DNA of 11,592 bases, taken from positions 1 through 11,592 of the forward strand of contig JBAVTG010000099.1 in the NCBI GenBank assembly GCA_049696015.1. Direction: 5' to 3'. Below, in pieces: positions 1-6,412 of the stretch. Under the pieces are notes generated by a model, which did not search any database, was not told the DNA's origin, and saw nothing but the letters and a program-made list of their open reading frames with translations. The position numbers and the translations under genes were made by a program. This DNA is from JANMEX01 sp049696015 (lineage in GTDB: Bacteria; Pseudomonadota; Alphaproteobacteria; Rhizobiales; Rhizobiaceae). Within the stretch, counting starts at the first letter, position 1. Every line of letters starts with the position of its first letter.

Positions 1-968
1 CTCCCAAGGCCTATCTTCAGGCCGCTTTGCATGGCGGTGAATTTCCTGGCGTTGCTGCCATCCATTTTCTGGTGCCGCTGTTGGAGGCGGCTGAGAAGGC
101 GGGGACGCTCGCAGGCAATATCACCATCGTGCCCATGGCCAATCCAATCGGTTCGGCGCAATGGCTTTACTCTGAGCCTCAAGGCCGGTTCGAATTGTTC
201 TCGCGCACCAAGTTCAACCGTGACCATTTTGCGCTGGATGATTTCGATACATCAGACTTACCCGCACTTGATGCGCCCGTGTCTGCTGCCGTCCGGCTGA
301 AAGCCGAACTCCTTCGCCTTGCCTTGCCGCATGAGATCATTCTTGATCTGCACTGCGACGATGAGAGCGAACAGTACATGTATATCCAGAAAGCCTTCTG
401 GCCAGGGATGCGCGATCTTGCCGCCGCTTTGAATTGCACTGCGGTGATGACCTGGAAAGGCACGGCTGACTTGGCCTTTGAAGAAGCTGCGGCATCGCCT
501 GCCCTCAAGACAAAGGCGGACGCGCCGGATTACAAGCGCCGCGCCGTGACCACGGTTGAGTTCAAAGGCATGGCGGATGTGTCAGCTGAAAAAGGCATGC
601 AGGATGCCAAAGGCCTTTATGCGTTTCTAGTCCACCGCGGCGCGATCAAAGGGCGTTCGAAGCTCAAGCCTGATGCATTCGATGGGCCGGTTGCACCGCT
701 TGAAAATACCGAGATGGTAAAGACACCGGCGGGCGGCATGGTGTTCTTTCATGTGGGGGTTGGTGACACTGTCAAGAAGGGTGCAAAGCTGGCAACGATT
801 ATCACCAAGCCGGGCGATGTCACCGGCGATCTGACACTTACCGCTCCGCAGTCCGGCTTCATCCTGACGCGAAGAAAACATCGCTTTCTGCGTCGCGGCG
901 ATGATGTGCTGAAACTCCTGGCTGCCAAGCCCTCCAAGACCGCCAAGCCCGGATCGCTCGAGGCATGA
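1..968 (+). CDS. Succinylglutamate desuccinylase/aspartoacylase-family zinc deacylase, 5'-partial
   Basis: The reading frame is already open at the window edge (first whole codon at 3), so the N-terminus is missing; 321 residues are visible. The family is M14-like (AstE/AspA, COG3608) and hydrolyses N-acyl amino acids with a zinc ion. Visible landmarks in order: HGGE (nt 30-41), the first two zinc ligands; DLHCDDE with the third ligand His at nt 351-353; and TTVEFKG with the probable catalytic Glu near nt 558. The C-terminal third (from about nt 715) has the TPAGGMVF...VGDTVKKG...GFIL pattern of a small beta-barrel/lipoyl-like domain, typical of the long members. An apparent TTG start at nt 27 falls inside the zinc motif and is not the real start. 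The gene overlaps the next one by 4 nt (ATGA), which suggests one transcript. The acyl substrate cannot be read from sequence; this family includes N-acetyl-diaminobutyrate deacetylase (DoeB) and many uncharacterised members. Fold and class are confident, substrate is not. Confidence 0.85.
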   Translation, partial: PKAYLQAALHGGEFPGVAAIHFLVPLLEAAEKAGTLAGNITIVPMANPIGSAQWLYSEPQGRFELFSRTKFNRDHFALDDFDTSDLPALDAPVSAAVRLKAELLRLALPHEIILDLHCDDESEQYMYIQKAFWPGMRDLAAALNCTAVMTWKGTADLAFEEAAASPALKTKADAPDYKRRAVTTVEFKGMADVSAEKGMQDAKGLYAFLVHRGAIKGRSKLKPDAFDGPVAPLENTEMVKTPAGGMVFFHVGVGDTVKKGAKLATIITKPGDVTGDLTLTAPQSGFILTRRKHRFLRRGDDVLKLLAAKPSKTAKPGSLEA

Positions 969-1687
969 GCGGTGCTGCGCGCAAGCTGGTCAAAGCCGTC
1001 CTCTTCGACAAGGACGGCACCCTCGTCGACTTCAACGGCACCTGGCACGCGCTCTATGAAAAGCTGGCATTGGAAATAACCGGCGGTGATGTTCCACGCG
1101 CAGACCAACTTCTTGTCATCGGCGGGTTTGATCCGGCAACAGGTTCCTTCATTGCAGGTTCGGAGTTGGCCGCGGGCACGACCCCGGGAATTGTCCGGCT
1201 CTGGTTGCCTGAGGCTGACGAGGCGGACTTCCTCAGATGGTGTGCGCGGCTGGACCACGCCTTTGTCGAAGAAGGGCCAGTTGCCGCAGTTCCAATTGCA
1301 GGCCTTGAAGACACGGTCAAAATACTGCATGCCGCCGGGATCATTTTAGCCGTTGTGACCAATGATCTTGAAGAAGCGGCCGAAAACACGATGAAACGTT
1401 TTGGTCTGCGATCCTATTTCGCCGCGATCCTGGGTTACGATTCAGTCATCGACCCGAAACCAGCAGCTGGTCCAGTCCTGAAATTCTGTGACATCACAGG
1501 AATTGCGCCGCACGAGGTGCTCGTCATTGGCGACAACAGACACGACATCGAAATGGCCCGCAACGCAGGAGCAGCTTATGCAATCGGCGTCCTGAGCGGC
1601 ACCGGCACAAGTGCGGTTCTGTCCTGCGATGCTGATGCTGTACTCAACTCAATCGCCGATTTGCCCGAGTGGCTTGGCTTGCGTTGA
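965..1687 (+). CDS. HAD-superfamily phosphatase (phosphoglycolate phosphatase-like)
   Basis: A 240-residue cytosolic HAD hydrolase. All four HAD motifs are visible. Motif I is LFDKDGTLVDF, with nucleophile Asp15 and acid/base Asp17. Motif II is VVTND around residues 131-134, with Asn where many relatives have Ser. Motif III is Lys165 in DPKP. Motif IV is VIGDNRHDIEMA, with Mg-binding Asp190 and Asp194. Between motifs I and II is a helical C1-type cap, as in the Gph/phosphoglycolate phosphatase group, which dephosphorylates small phosphorylated metabolites. Its ATG overlaps the stop of the upstream deacylase gene as ATGA, so the pair is probably translationally coupled. The substrate is not determined: 2-phosphoglycolate is a guess from subfamily resemblance, and the co-transcribed deacylase does not point to a specific pathway. 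The gene ends just before an inverted repeat that may terminate its transcript. Confidence 0.88.
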   Translation: MSGAARKLVKAVLFDKDGTLVDFNGTWHALYEKLALEITGGDVPRADQLLVIGGFDPATGSFIAGSELAAGTTPGIVRLWLPEADEADFLRWCARLDHAFVEEGPVAAVPIAGLEDTVKILHAAGIILAVVTNDLEEAAENTMKRFGLRSYFAAILGYDSVIDPKPAAGPVLKFCDITGIAPHEVLVIGDNRHDIEMARNAGAAYAIGVLSGTGTSAVLSCDADAVLNSIADLPEWLGLR

Positions 1688-1696
1688 TTTCCGCTT

Positions 1697-1862
1697 CTAG
1701 AGCGTGATGTTATTGGCTGGAATCATTGTATCGGGTTCTTTCGCGCCAATACCGGCGAAAACTCCCTCGGACGCATTTCAATGCGCCCATCGGGACTTTC
1801 CTTGGTCTTGACGCAAAATCCCTCCGATACAATTGCTTCCGCTCAAAAACATCCCGCTCTAA
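1697..1862. repeat. Imperfect intergenic inverted repeat (MITE/RIME-like), possible bidirectional terminator
   Basis: Nearly the whole gap between the convergent HAD and acyl-CoA ligase genes is one long imperfect palindrome centred near 1779. The outer arms read CTAGAGCGTGATGTT (from 1697) and, on the opposite strand, TTAGAGCGGGATGTT (from 1862 downwards). After a less matched stretch they share TTGTATCGG. Roughly four fifths of the outer 38 positions pair; pairing weakens inwards and ends in a short perfect stem, GCATT-TC-AATGC, at 1773-1784. The layout resembles the small non-coding palindromic elements scattered between genes in rhizobial genomes; that resemblance is from memory and not tested here. 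The right tip provides the TAG stop codon of the ligase gene. Any transcript through it could fold, so it may end both converging mRNAs, although there is no classical U-tract. Confidence 0.65.
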
Positions 1863-3571
1863 GCCACAGGCGGATTGTCGCGCAATTCCCGCCGCAAGAT
1901 CTTGCCGACATTGCTCTTTGGCAAGTCCTTGGTGAAAATCACAAACTTTGGCCGCTTGTAATTGGTCAGCTGTTCCTTGCAGAAGTCTCGCACCTCCTCT
2001 TCGCTTAAGGCCGGATCCTTCTTGACCACGTAGAGCTTAACCGTTTCACCAGAGTGTTCATCCGGCGCGCCAACAGCTGCGCATTCCAACACGCCCGGCA
2101 TCTTCATCACCACGTCTTCAATTTCGTTCGGATAGACGTTGAAGCCGGAGACCAGGATCATATCCTTCTTGCGGTCGACGATTTTGGTATAGCCGTTTTC
2201 GTCCATGAACCCCATGTCGCCGGATTTGAAATAGCCATCGGCTGACATGACCTTGGCCGTTTCATCCGGGCGGTTCCAGTAACCGGCCATGACCTGCGGC
2301 CCGCGGATGCAGATTTCGCCAACTTCGCCTCGCGGCAAATCCTTGCCGTCATCATCGCGGATGGCAAAATCAGTCGACGGCAGTGGCAGACCAATGGTGC
2401 CGGTATAGACCGGAAGATCAAAACGGTTGGCGCTGGCTACCGGCGAAGTTTCAGACAAGCCGTATCCTTCATGGATGGCGCAGCCGGTCAGCTTTTGCCA
2501 ACGCTCCGCCACCGCGCTTTGCACTGCCATGCCGCCGCCCAATGTCAGCAGCATCGGCTTGAAGTCGAGCTTGGTGAAAGCCTCATTGTTCAAAAGCGCA
2601 TTGAACAACGTGTTGAGGGCCGGGAAAATGTGCAGCTTCTCATGGGAAATCAATTTTACGAAAGCGGGAATGTCACGCGGGTTGGGGATCAGCACGTTTT
2701 TGCCGCCAAGGTCCATGCCCATCATCATGCAGACCGTCAGCGCGAAAATATGGTAAAGCGGCAGCGCACAGATAAACGTCAGATCTTCCGGCATTCCACG
2801 ATTGTCGAACACCGGTTTGAGCCAGGCGGAGTTTTGCGCGATGTTGGCGAGAATGTTTGCATTGGTCAGGGTTGCGCCCTTGGAAACGCCCGTCGTTCCG
2901 CCGGTGTACTGCAAGAACGCGACATCGCCTTGGCCGACCGAAGCGGCTTGAAGCGACTTGCCTCGGCCCTCCGCCAGCGCCGCCTTGAACTTGACATGGC
3001 CAGGCAAATCAAACGCCGGCACCATCTTCTTGACCTTGCGGACAACCAGATTGACGATCAGCCCCTTGAGGCCCAGCATGTCGCCCATCGAGGCGACAAT
3101 CACATGTTTTATATCGGTCTTCGCGATCACCGCCTGCAAAGTCGTGGCGAAGTTTTCGATGATGATGATCGCCTCGGCGCCCGAATCCTTTAACTGATGC
3201 TCAAGCTCGCGCGGCGTATAAAGCGGGTTGACGTTGACGACCGTGTACCCGGCGCGAAGAACACCGAGAATCGACACCGGATACTGCAAAATGTTTGGCA
3301 TCATCAACGCAACGCGCGCGCCCTTTGCCAAGCCCTTGGATTGCAGGTAGGCGCCGATGGCCGCAGACTCGCGTTCGACATCTGCGTAGCTGATCGTCTT
3401 GCCCATCAGCGAAAAGGCGGGCTTTGGACCGTTGCGTTTGCATGAATCGAGCAACAGATCGGCAATCGAGTTGAACCGGAACGGCGCGATATCCTGCGGC
3501 ACATTCGGATTGTAGCTCTTCAGCCAGCTTTTGAAGGTCTGGCCAGCTTCATGTGTGGTTGCCTGAGACAT
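1859..3571 (-). CDS. fadD: Long-chain fatty acid-CoA ligase (acyl-CoA synthetase)
   Basis: A 570-residue ANL-superfamily adenylating enzyme that activates fatty acids to acyl-AMP and then acyl-CoA for beta-oxidation or lipid synthesis, probably at the inner face of the membrane. Motifs in order: the phosphate-binding loop YTGGTTGVSKG (residues about 222-232), GYGLSETSP (369-377, the fatty-acid ligase form), SGDMGF (450-455), the hinge/signature region DRKKDMILVSGFNVYPNE (466 on), and the C-terminal adenylation lysine in SNVGKILRREL (Lys557). Length matches FadD. Two in-frame starts exist: GTG at 3577 and ATG at 3571. The strong Shine-Dalgarno GGGAGGA lies 9 nt before the ATG but only 3 nt before the GTG, so ATG is preferred. 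It lies 90 nt downstream of hutC on the same strand, so read-through from hutC is possible, but no functional link to histidine breakdown is evident. Its stop codon falls inside the inverted repeat downstream. Confidence 0.93.
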   Translation of the reverse strand: MSQATTHEAGQTFKSWLKSYNPNVPQDIAPFRFNSIADLLLDSCKRNGPKPAFSLMGKTISYADVERESAAIGAYLQSKGLAKGARVALMMPNILQYPVSILGVLRAGYTVVNVNPLYTPRELEHQLKDSGAEAIIIIENFATTLQAVIAKTDIKHVIVASMGDMLGLKGLIVNLVVRKVKKMVPAFDLPGHVKFKAALAEGRGKSLQAASVGQGDVAFLQYTGGTTGVSKGATLTNANILANIAQNSAWLKPVFDNRGMPEDLTFICALPLYHIFALTVCMMMGMDLGGKNVLIPNPRDIPAFVKLISHEKLHIFPALNTLFNALLNNEAFTKLDFKPMLLTLGGGMAVQSAVAERWQKLTGCAIHEGYGLSETSPVASANRFDLPVYTGTIGLPLPSTDFAIRDDDGKDLPRGEVGEICIRGPQVMAGYWNRPDETAKVMSADGYFKSGDMGFMDENGYTKIVDRKKDMILVSGFNVYPNEIEDVVMKMPGVLECAAVGAPDEHSGETVKLYVVKKDPALSEEEVRDFCKEQLTNYKRPKFVIFTKDLPKSNVGKILRRELRDNPPVA

Positions 3572-3580
3572 GGTCACGTT

Positions 3581-3587
3581 TCCTCCC
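3581..3587 (-). promoter_or_regulatory. Ribosome binding site deciding the fadD start
   Basis: On the - strand the sequence reads GGGAGGA, an almost perfect anti-16S match. Its spacing favours the ATG at 3571 over the GTG at 3577. Confidence 0.7.
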
Positions 3588-3600
3588 GAGACAGCGTGAT

Positions 3601-3653
3601 AGTCCCGAATGTGGACTGTTGCCGCAGCAATCTCAAGTGGAGTTTTGTGTCAA
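3601..3653 (-). promoter_or_regulatory. Possible fadD promoter/operator region
   Basis: The gap between hutC and fadD holds a perfect TTGACA -35-like hexamer on the - strand (3653 down to 3648), with no convincing -10 box at the usual spacing. It also holds a small inverted repeat, AGTCC-7 nt-GGACT (3601-3617), downstream of it. Together these could give fadD its own promoter and an operator. This is weak evidence from short motifs only. Confidence 0.25.
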
Positions 3654-3661
3654 TCATGAGC

Positions 3662-4363
3662 CTATATCCGGCTGACCATGCGGTAACTTTGCCGCAAATA
3701 CATTTGTGCAAAGGTGACCGGCCTGCCAACGAGCCAAGTCGTGCGTTCGGCAACAAAAACCGGTTCGCCCTTTTTGACCGCAAGAAGGCTAGCGAGTTCC
3801 GTATCGGCAGCCGCCGCCTGAAAGGCGAATTCGGCGTCGGTAAACGGCACGGCGCGCACCAGCCACTCATTCGGATTGGTGTCGATAAAGGATTCGCTCT
3901 CAGCTTCCGGTACCGCGTCGATATTGATCCAGCGATCCTCGAATTGGAACGGCTCGCGATCTGCAAGATGCAGACAGCGCAGATGAACCATGCGCGCTTT
4001 TTCCGGCAGCGAAAGCCTCGATGATAGCCACTTTGGCGCTTGAACGATTTTCTTCGTCAATCGCTGATAACCATAAGCCGCACCCGTGGCTTCGATCTCG
4101 GCCCGGACCAGCGGGATCTCTAGCCGCGCTTGCCGGACTGGCGACAAGGCGACCCGCGTGCCCGCCTTGCGCTTGCGCACGATTACCCCTTCATCCATCA
4201 GCTCAAGCATCGCGCGGTTGACTGTGCCGCGCGCTACGCCGAATTCTTCCGCCAGCTCCACTTCACCCGGGATTGCATGGCCCGGTGGCCAAGTGCGCGC
4301 ACGGATGCGGGCAAGCAAAGCCTCCTTCACGTCGCGGTATCCTGTTTTACCCGTATCGCTCAT
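3662..4363 (-). CDS. hutC: Histidine utilisation repressor HutC (GntR family, UTRA domain)
   Basis: A 233-residue transcriptional repressor. The N-terminal winged helix-turn-helix of the GntR type covers about residues 9-72 (PGEVELAEEFGVARGTVNRA is the recognition part, followed by LMDEGVIVRKRKAGTRV). A UTRA effector-binding domain spans about residues 83-226 and ends in the typical VTFAQMYLRQSYRMV. Family knowledge: HutC binds GTnTAnAC-core palindromes and is released by urocanate, the first product of histidine breakdown. A perfect site of that form lies between hutF and hutI in this window. The gene is divergent from hutD, with 66 bp between start codons, and is followed by fadD on the same strand. 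The start is an ATG with only modest Shine-Dalgarno matches (GGGAG about 12 nt upstream). Assignment is strong from domains plus the hut neighbourhood. Confidence 0.94.
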   Translation of the reverse strand: MSDTGKTGYRDVKEALLARIRARTWPPGHAIPGEVELAEEFGVARGTVNRAMLELMDEGVIVRKRKAGTRVALSPVRQARLEIPLVRAEIEATGAAYGYQRLTKKIVQAPKWLSSRLSLPEKARMVHLRCLHLADREPFQFEDRWINIDAVPEAESESFIDTNPNEWLVRAVPFTDAEFAFQAAAADTELASLLAVKKGEPVFVAERTTWLVGRPVTFAQMYLRQSYRMVSRI

Positions 4364-4379
4364 GCCTGATCATTGCTCC

Positions 4380-4413
4380 CAGGCCTGCCGGCCTGTAAGT
4401 TTGAAACCACAGG
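4380..4413. promoter_or_regulatory. Inverted repeats in the hutC-hutD divergent intergenic region
   Basis: Two symmetric elements lie back to back between the hutC and hutD starts. The first is CAGGCC-TGCC-GGCCTG (4380-4395), a perfect 6-bp-arm repeat. The second is CCTGT (4392-4396) paired with ACAGG (4409-4413), enclosing GTTT-G-AAAC (4399-4407). Neither contains the GTnTAnAC core seen upstream of hutI. They could be an operator for a regulator other than HutC, or a diverged HutC site, or leader hairpins. No clear -35/-10 pair was recognised here on either strand. Confidence 0.35.
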
Positions 4414-4429
4414 ATGGAGCCCGCACAAA

Positions 4430-4990
4430 GTGAAAATCATCCGCTTTGCAGATCTCGCTGCAGTTCCGTGGAAAAACGGCGGCGGGGTCACCCGCGAAAT
4501 TGCGCGATTGGATATCGACGGCGCGATGTGCTGGCGGCTCAGCATTGCTGACGTTGCAAGCGAGGGCCCGTTTTCCAAATTTGCAGGCATGCAACGCATA
4601 CTGACCGTCATCGAAGGCGCAAGCATGCAGCTTGAGCGAGATGATGGCGGCACACTTATCGCGGACATATTGGTGCCCGTTCGATTCACTGGCGATGAGG
4701 CCGTCAATGGACTGCTTCCGCACGGTCCTTGCCGTGATTTCAATGTAATCTGGAATCCGTTCGTCGTAGCCGCGACTGTGCAAATTGCAGGCAGTGATAC
4801 GCCTCCGATTTTTGATGCATCCGGCGATGTGTATTGCGGCCTGTTGTGCGTTTCCAAATCTCTCGAATTGAGTGGACTTGCCAATCTCACGTTCGCAGAT
4901 TTTGTCGCCCTCGACAGCAGCGACGCGCCCATATCCATCGTCGATGGCACTGCACTTTTGGTCCGCATCAGCGCCGCCTCAAAACCGTGA
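4430..4990 (+). CDS. hutD: HutD/Ves family protein
   Basis: A 186-residue bicupin of the HutD family, accessory to histidine utilisation. It is not an enzyme of the pathway; work in Pseudomonas suggests it sets an upper limit on hut expression, possibly by binding formylglutamate or a related intermediate. Visible signatures: VPWKNGGGVTREIA near the N-terminus (PWKNGGG at residues 13-19), WRLSIADVASEGPFSKFAG followed by RILTVIEG (about 35-63), and FTGDEAVNGLL...GPCRDFNVIWNP (about 87-110). The open frame extends back to a TTG at 4373. The GTG at 4430 is preferred because homologues begin just before this point, GGAG lies about 10 nt upstream, and the longer form would leave only 9 nt between divergent genes. 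It is transcribed away from hutC and converges on hutF, overlapping hutF's 3' end by 12 nt. That orientation separates it from the main hutIHGU transcript. Confidence 0.9.
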   Translation: MKIIRFADLAAVPWKNGGGVTREIARLDIDGAMCWRLSIADVASEGPFSKFAGMQRILTVIEGASMQLERDDGGTLIADILVPVRFTGDEAVNGLLPHGPCRDFNVIWNPFVVAATVQIAGSDTPPIFDASGDVYCGLLCVSKSLELSGLANLTFADFVALDSSDAPISIVDGTALLVRISAASKP

Positions 4991-6340
4991 CTGCAAGCTA
5001 TGCATGGTTGCGCGATAAGCATTGGCAACTGCATCACGCGCCACATGCCGCCTGTCTTTGACACAGTGCCGGCCTGCTGACCAAAGGTCGGAGACAACGC
5101 CATCCGGTGCCGCGAAAATGTAGCCGTCGAGCAATTGATCGACTGCAAGACCACACAATGCCGGATGCTCATTATCAAGCGCCATGAGGTCCGCCCACTT
5201 TCCCGTCTTGATCGCTCCGCTGTCACGTCCCAATGCCTGCGCCCCGCCGATAAGCGCCCGGCGATAGAGGCTCATCCCGGTAGAGCCTTCGCCATCGATC
5301 ATCACATTGCGTTCGCGATGTCTGAGCCGCTGGCTGTACTCCAATGTTGCCAGTTCGAGCGGCGCAGAAATGCGGACATTGGAATCTGATCCAATACCCA
5401 ATTTGCCCCCGCCAGCTATCCAGTCCCGCCCGTTGAATATCCCGTCGCCAAGATTGGCTTCGGTAACCGGGCAGAGGCCTGCCACTGCACCCGTCTTGGC
5501 CGCATTGCGGGTTTCCGCTTCGCTCATGTGCGTTGCATGGATCAGGCACCAGTTCGGGCCGATAGTCGCGTTTGCCAGCAGCCATTCAACTGGTCGGGCG
5601 CCGAGCCAGGCTTCGATGTCTTCGATCTCTTTGGTTTGCTCGGCAATGTGGATGTGAAGTGGCAAGTCTCCGAAAGCGTTCACAGCTTGCTGAAGAATTT
5701 CGGGATTGACCGCCCGCAGCGAGTGCGGCGCGCAGCCTGCCAAGGAATCCTGCGGCATTGTCTTTGCGGCGGTAACTACGGCGGCATGAAGTTTTTCATA
5801 CGAACTGAAGTTGTTGCCAAAACGCAATTGTCCGCCCGCAAGCGGCGTCTCACCTGCTCCGCCAAAAGTATAGAGCACCGGCAGGTGGGTGATGCCAATG
5901 CCCGTTTGAACCGCAGCAGCGAATATGCGCGCCGAGAGTTCTGCCGGGTCTGCATAAGGCACTCCGCCCGGCTGATGGTGGACATAGTGAAACTCGGCAA
6001 CGGCGGCAAAGCCGCTTTCCTGCATCTCGACAAAGGCCATCGCGGCAATCGCCTCAATGTCCTGCGGCGTCAAGTGATCAATAAACCGGTACATCATCTC
6101 GCGCCATGTCCAGAAACTGTCACGCGATGCGCCGCGCGTTTCGGTCATGCCCGCCATGCCGCGCTGGAATGTGTGCGAATGAAGATTTGACAGCGCCGGC
6201 AGCAAGTTCGGAACGTGTATGTCATCACGGTGGGGCGTTGACCCTGCCACAACAGAAGCAATCCGCCCATACTCGATAGTGACAGCTACATCCTTGCGCC
6301 AGCCTTCGGGAAGCAACGCATGACGCCCAAAAATCCTCAT
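4979..6340 (-). CDS. hutF: Formimidoylglutamate deiminase
   Basis: A 453-residue amidohydrolase-superfamily enzyme that deaminates N-formimino-L-glutamate to N-formyl-L-glutamate and ammonia, the fourth step of the five-step histidine pathway. Metal and catalytic signatures: NLHSHTFQRGMAG (His54 and His56), HIHIAEQTKE (His231 metal ligand, Glu234 catalytic), LIHATHM (His268), and GIGSDSNV (Asp319). These fall at nearly the same positions as in the Pseudomonas HutF, which is also about 453 residues. In-frame GTG (6346) and ATG (6340) are both possible; AGGAA ends 7 nt before the ATG and only 1 nt before the GTG, so ATG is chosen. It is divergent from hutI, with the HutC operator in between, and its 3' end overlaps the convergent hutD. 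An adjacent hutG encoding the matching deformylase confirms the route. Confidence 0.95.
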   Translation of the reverse strand: MRIFGRHALLPEGWRKDVAVTIEYGRIASVVAGSTPHRDDIHVPNLLPALSNLHSHTFQRGMAGMTETRGASRDSFWTWREMMYRFIDHLTPQDIEAIAAMAFVEMQESGFAAVAEFHYVHHQPGGVPYADPAELSARIFAAAVQTGIGITHLPVLYTFGGAGETPLAGGQLRFGNNFSSYEKLHAAVVTAAKTMPQDSLAGCAPHSLRAVNPEILQQAVNAFGDLPLHIHIAEQTKEIEDIEAWLGARPVEWLLANATIGPNWCLIHATHMSEAETRNAAKTGAVAGLCPVTEANLGDGIFNGRDWIAGGGKLGIGSDSNVRISAPLELATLEYSQRLRHRERNVMIDGEGSTGMSLYRRALIGGAQALGRDSGAIKTGKWADLMALDNEHPALCGLAVDQLLDGYIFAAPDGVVSDLWSAGRHCVKDRRHVARDAVANAYRATMHSLQSRF

Positions 6341-6369
6341 TGACACGTTCCTATATGTCTAGACATAAT
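6340..6369 (+). promoter_or_regulatory. Predicted sigma70-type promoter of hutIHGU
   Basis: A perfect -35 hexamer TTGACA (6340-6345) and a CATAAT -10 hexamer (6364-6369, five of six consensus bases) are separated by 18 bp. This would start a transcript near 6376 with a leader of about 37 nt before hutI. The HutC palindrome occupies most of the spacer and overlaps the -10 box, the classic position for repression. For the divergent hutF, a TTGACA is also present on the - strand (6399 down to 6394), but I see no good -10 at normal spacing. Confidence 0.6.
6354..6367. promoter_or_regulatory. HutC operator
   Basis: A perfect 14-bp palindrome, TATGTCTAGACATA, is centred at 6360/6361 in the hutF-hutI intergenic region. 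It contains GTCTAGAC, which fits the GT-n-TA-n-AC core known for HutC-subfamily GntR repressors. It lies upstream of both divergent catabolic genes and overlaps the predicted hutI -10 box, so one site can control both directions in response to urocanate. I found no second perfect copy in the window. Confidence 0.75.
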
Positions 6370-6412
6370 ATGGGTATTGCCATACAGAACCGCTGTCAAT
6401 CCGGACCGATCC

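Noticed and set aside
749..1330. A 193-codon - strand open frame across the deacylase-HAD junction
   Set aside because: It is antisense to both well-supported genes, with no domain features.
2471..3193. A 240-codon + strand open frame inside fadD
   Set aside because: It is antisense to the ligase across its conserved ATP-binding region, and its composition is that of a shadow.
4373..4429. N-terminal extension of hutD from a TTG at 4373
   Set aside because: It adds 19 non-conserved residues and would leave only 9 nt between divergent starts; the GTG at 4430 matches the family N-terminus and has a GGAG upstream.
6377..6412. N-terminal extension of hutI from a TTG at 6377
   Set aside because: It coincides with the predicted transcription start and lies outside the usual family N-terminus; the ATG at 6413 gives the normal length.
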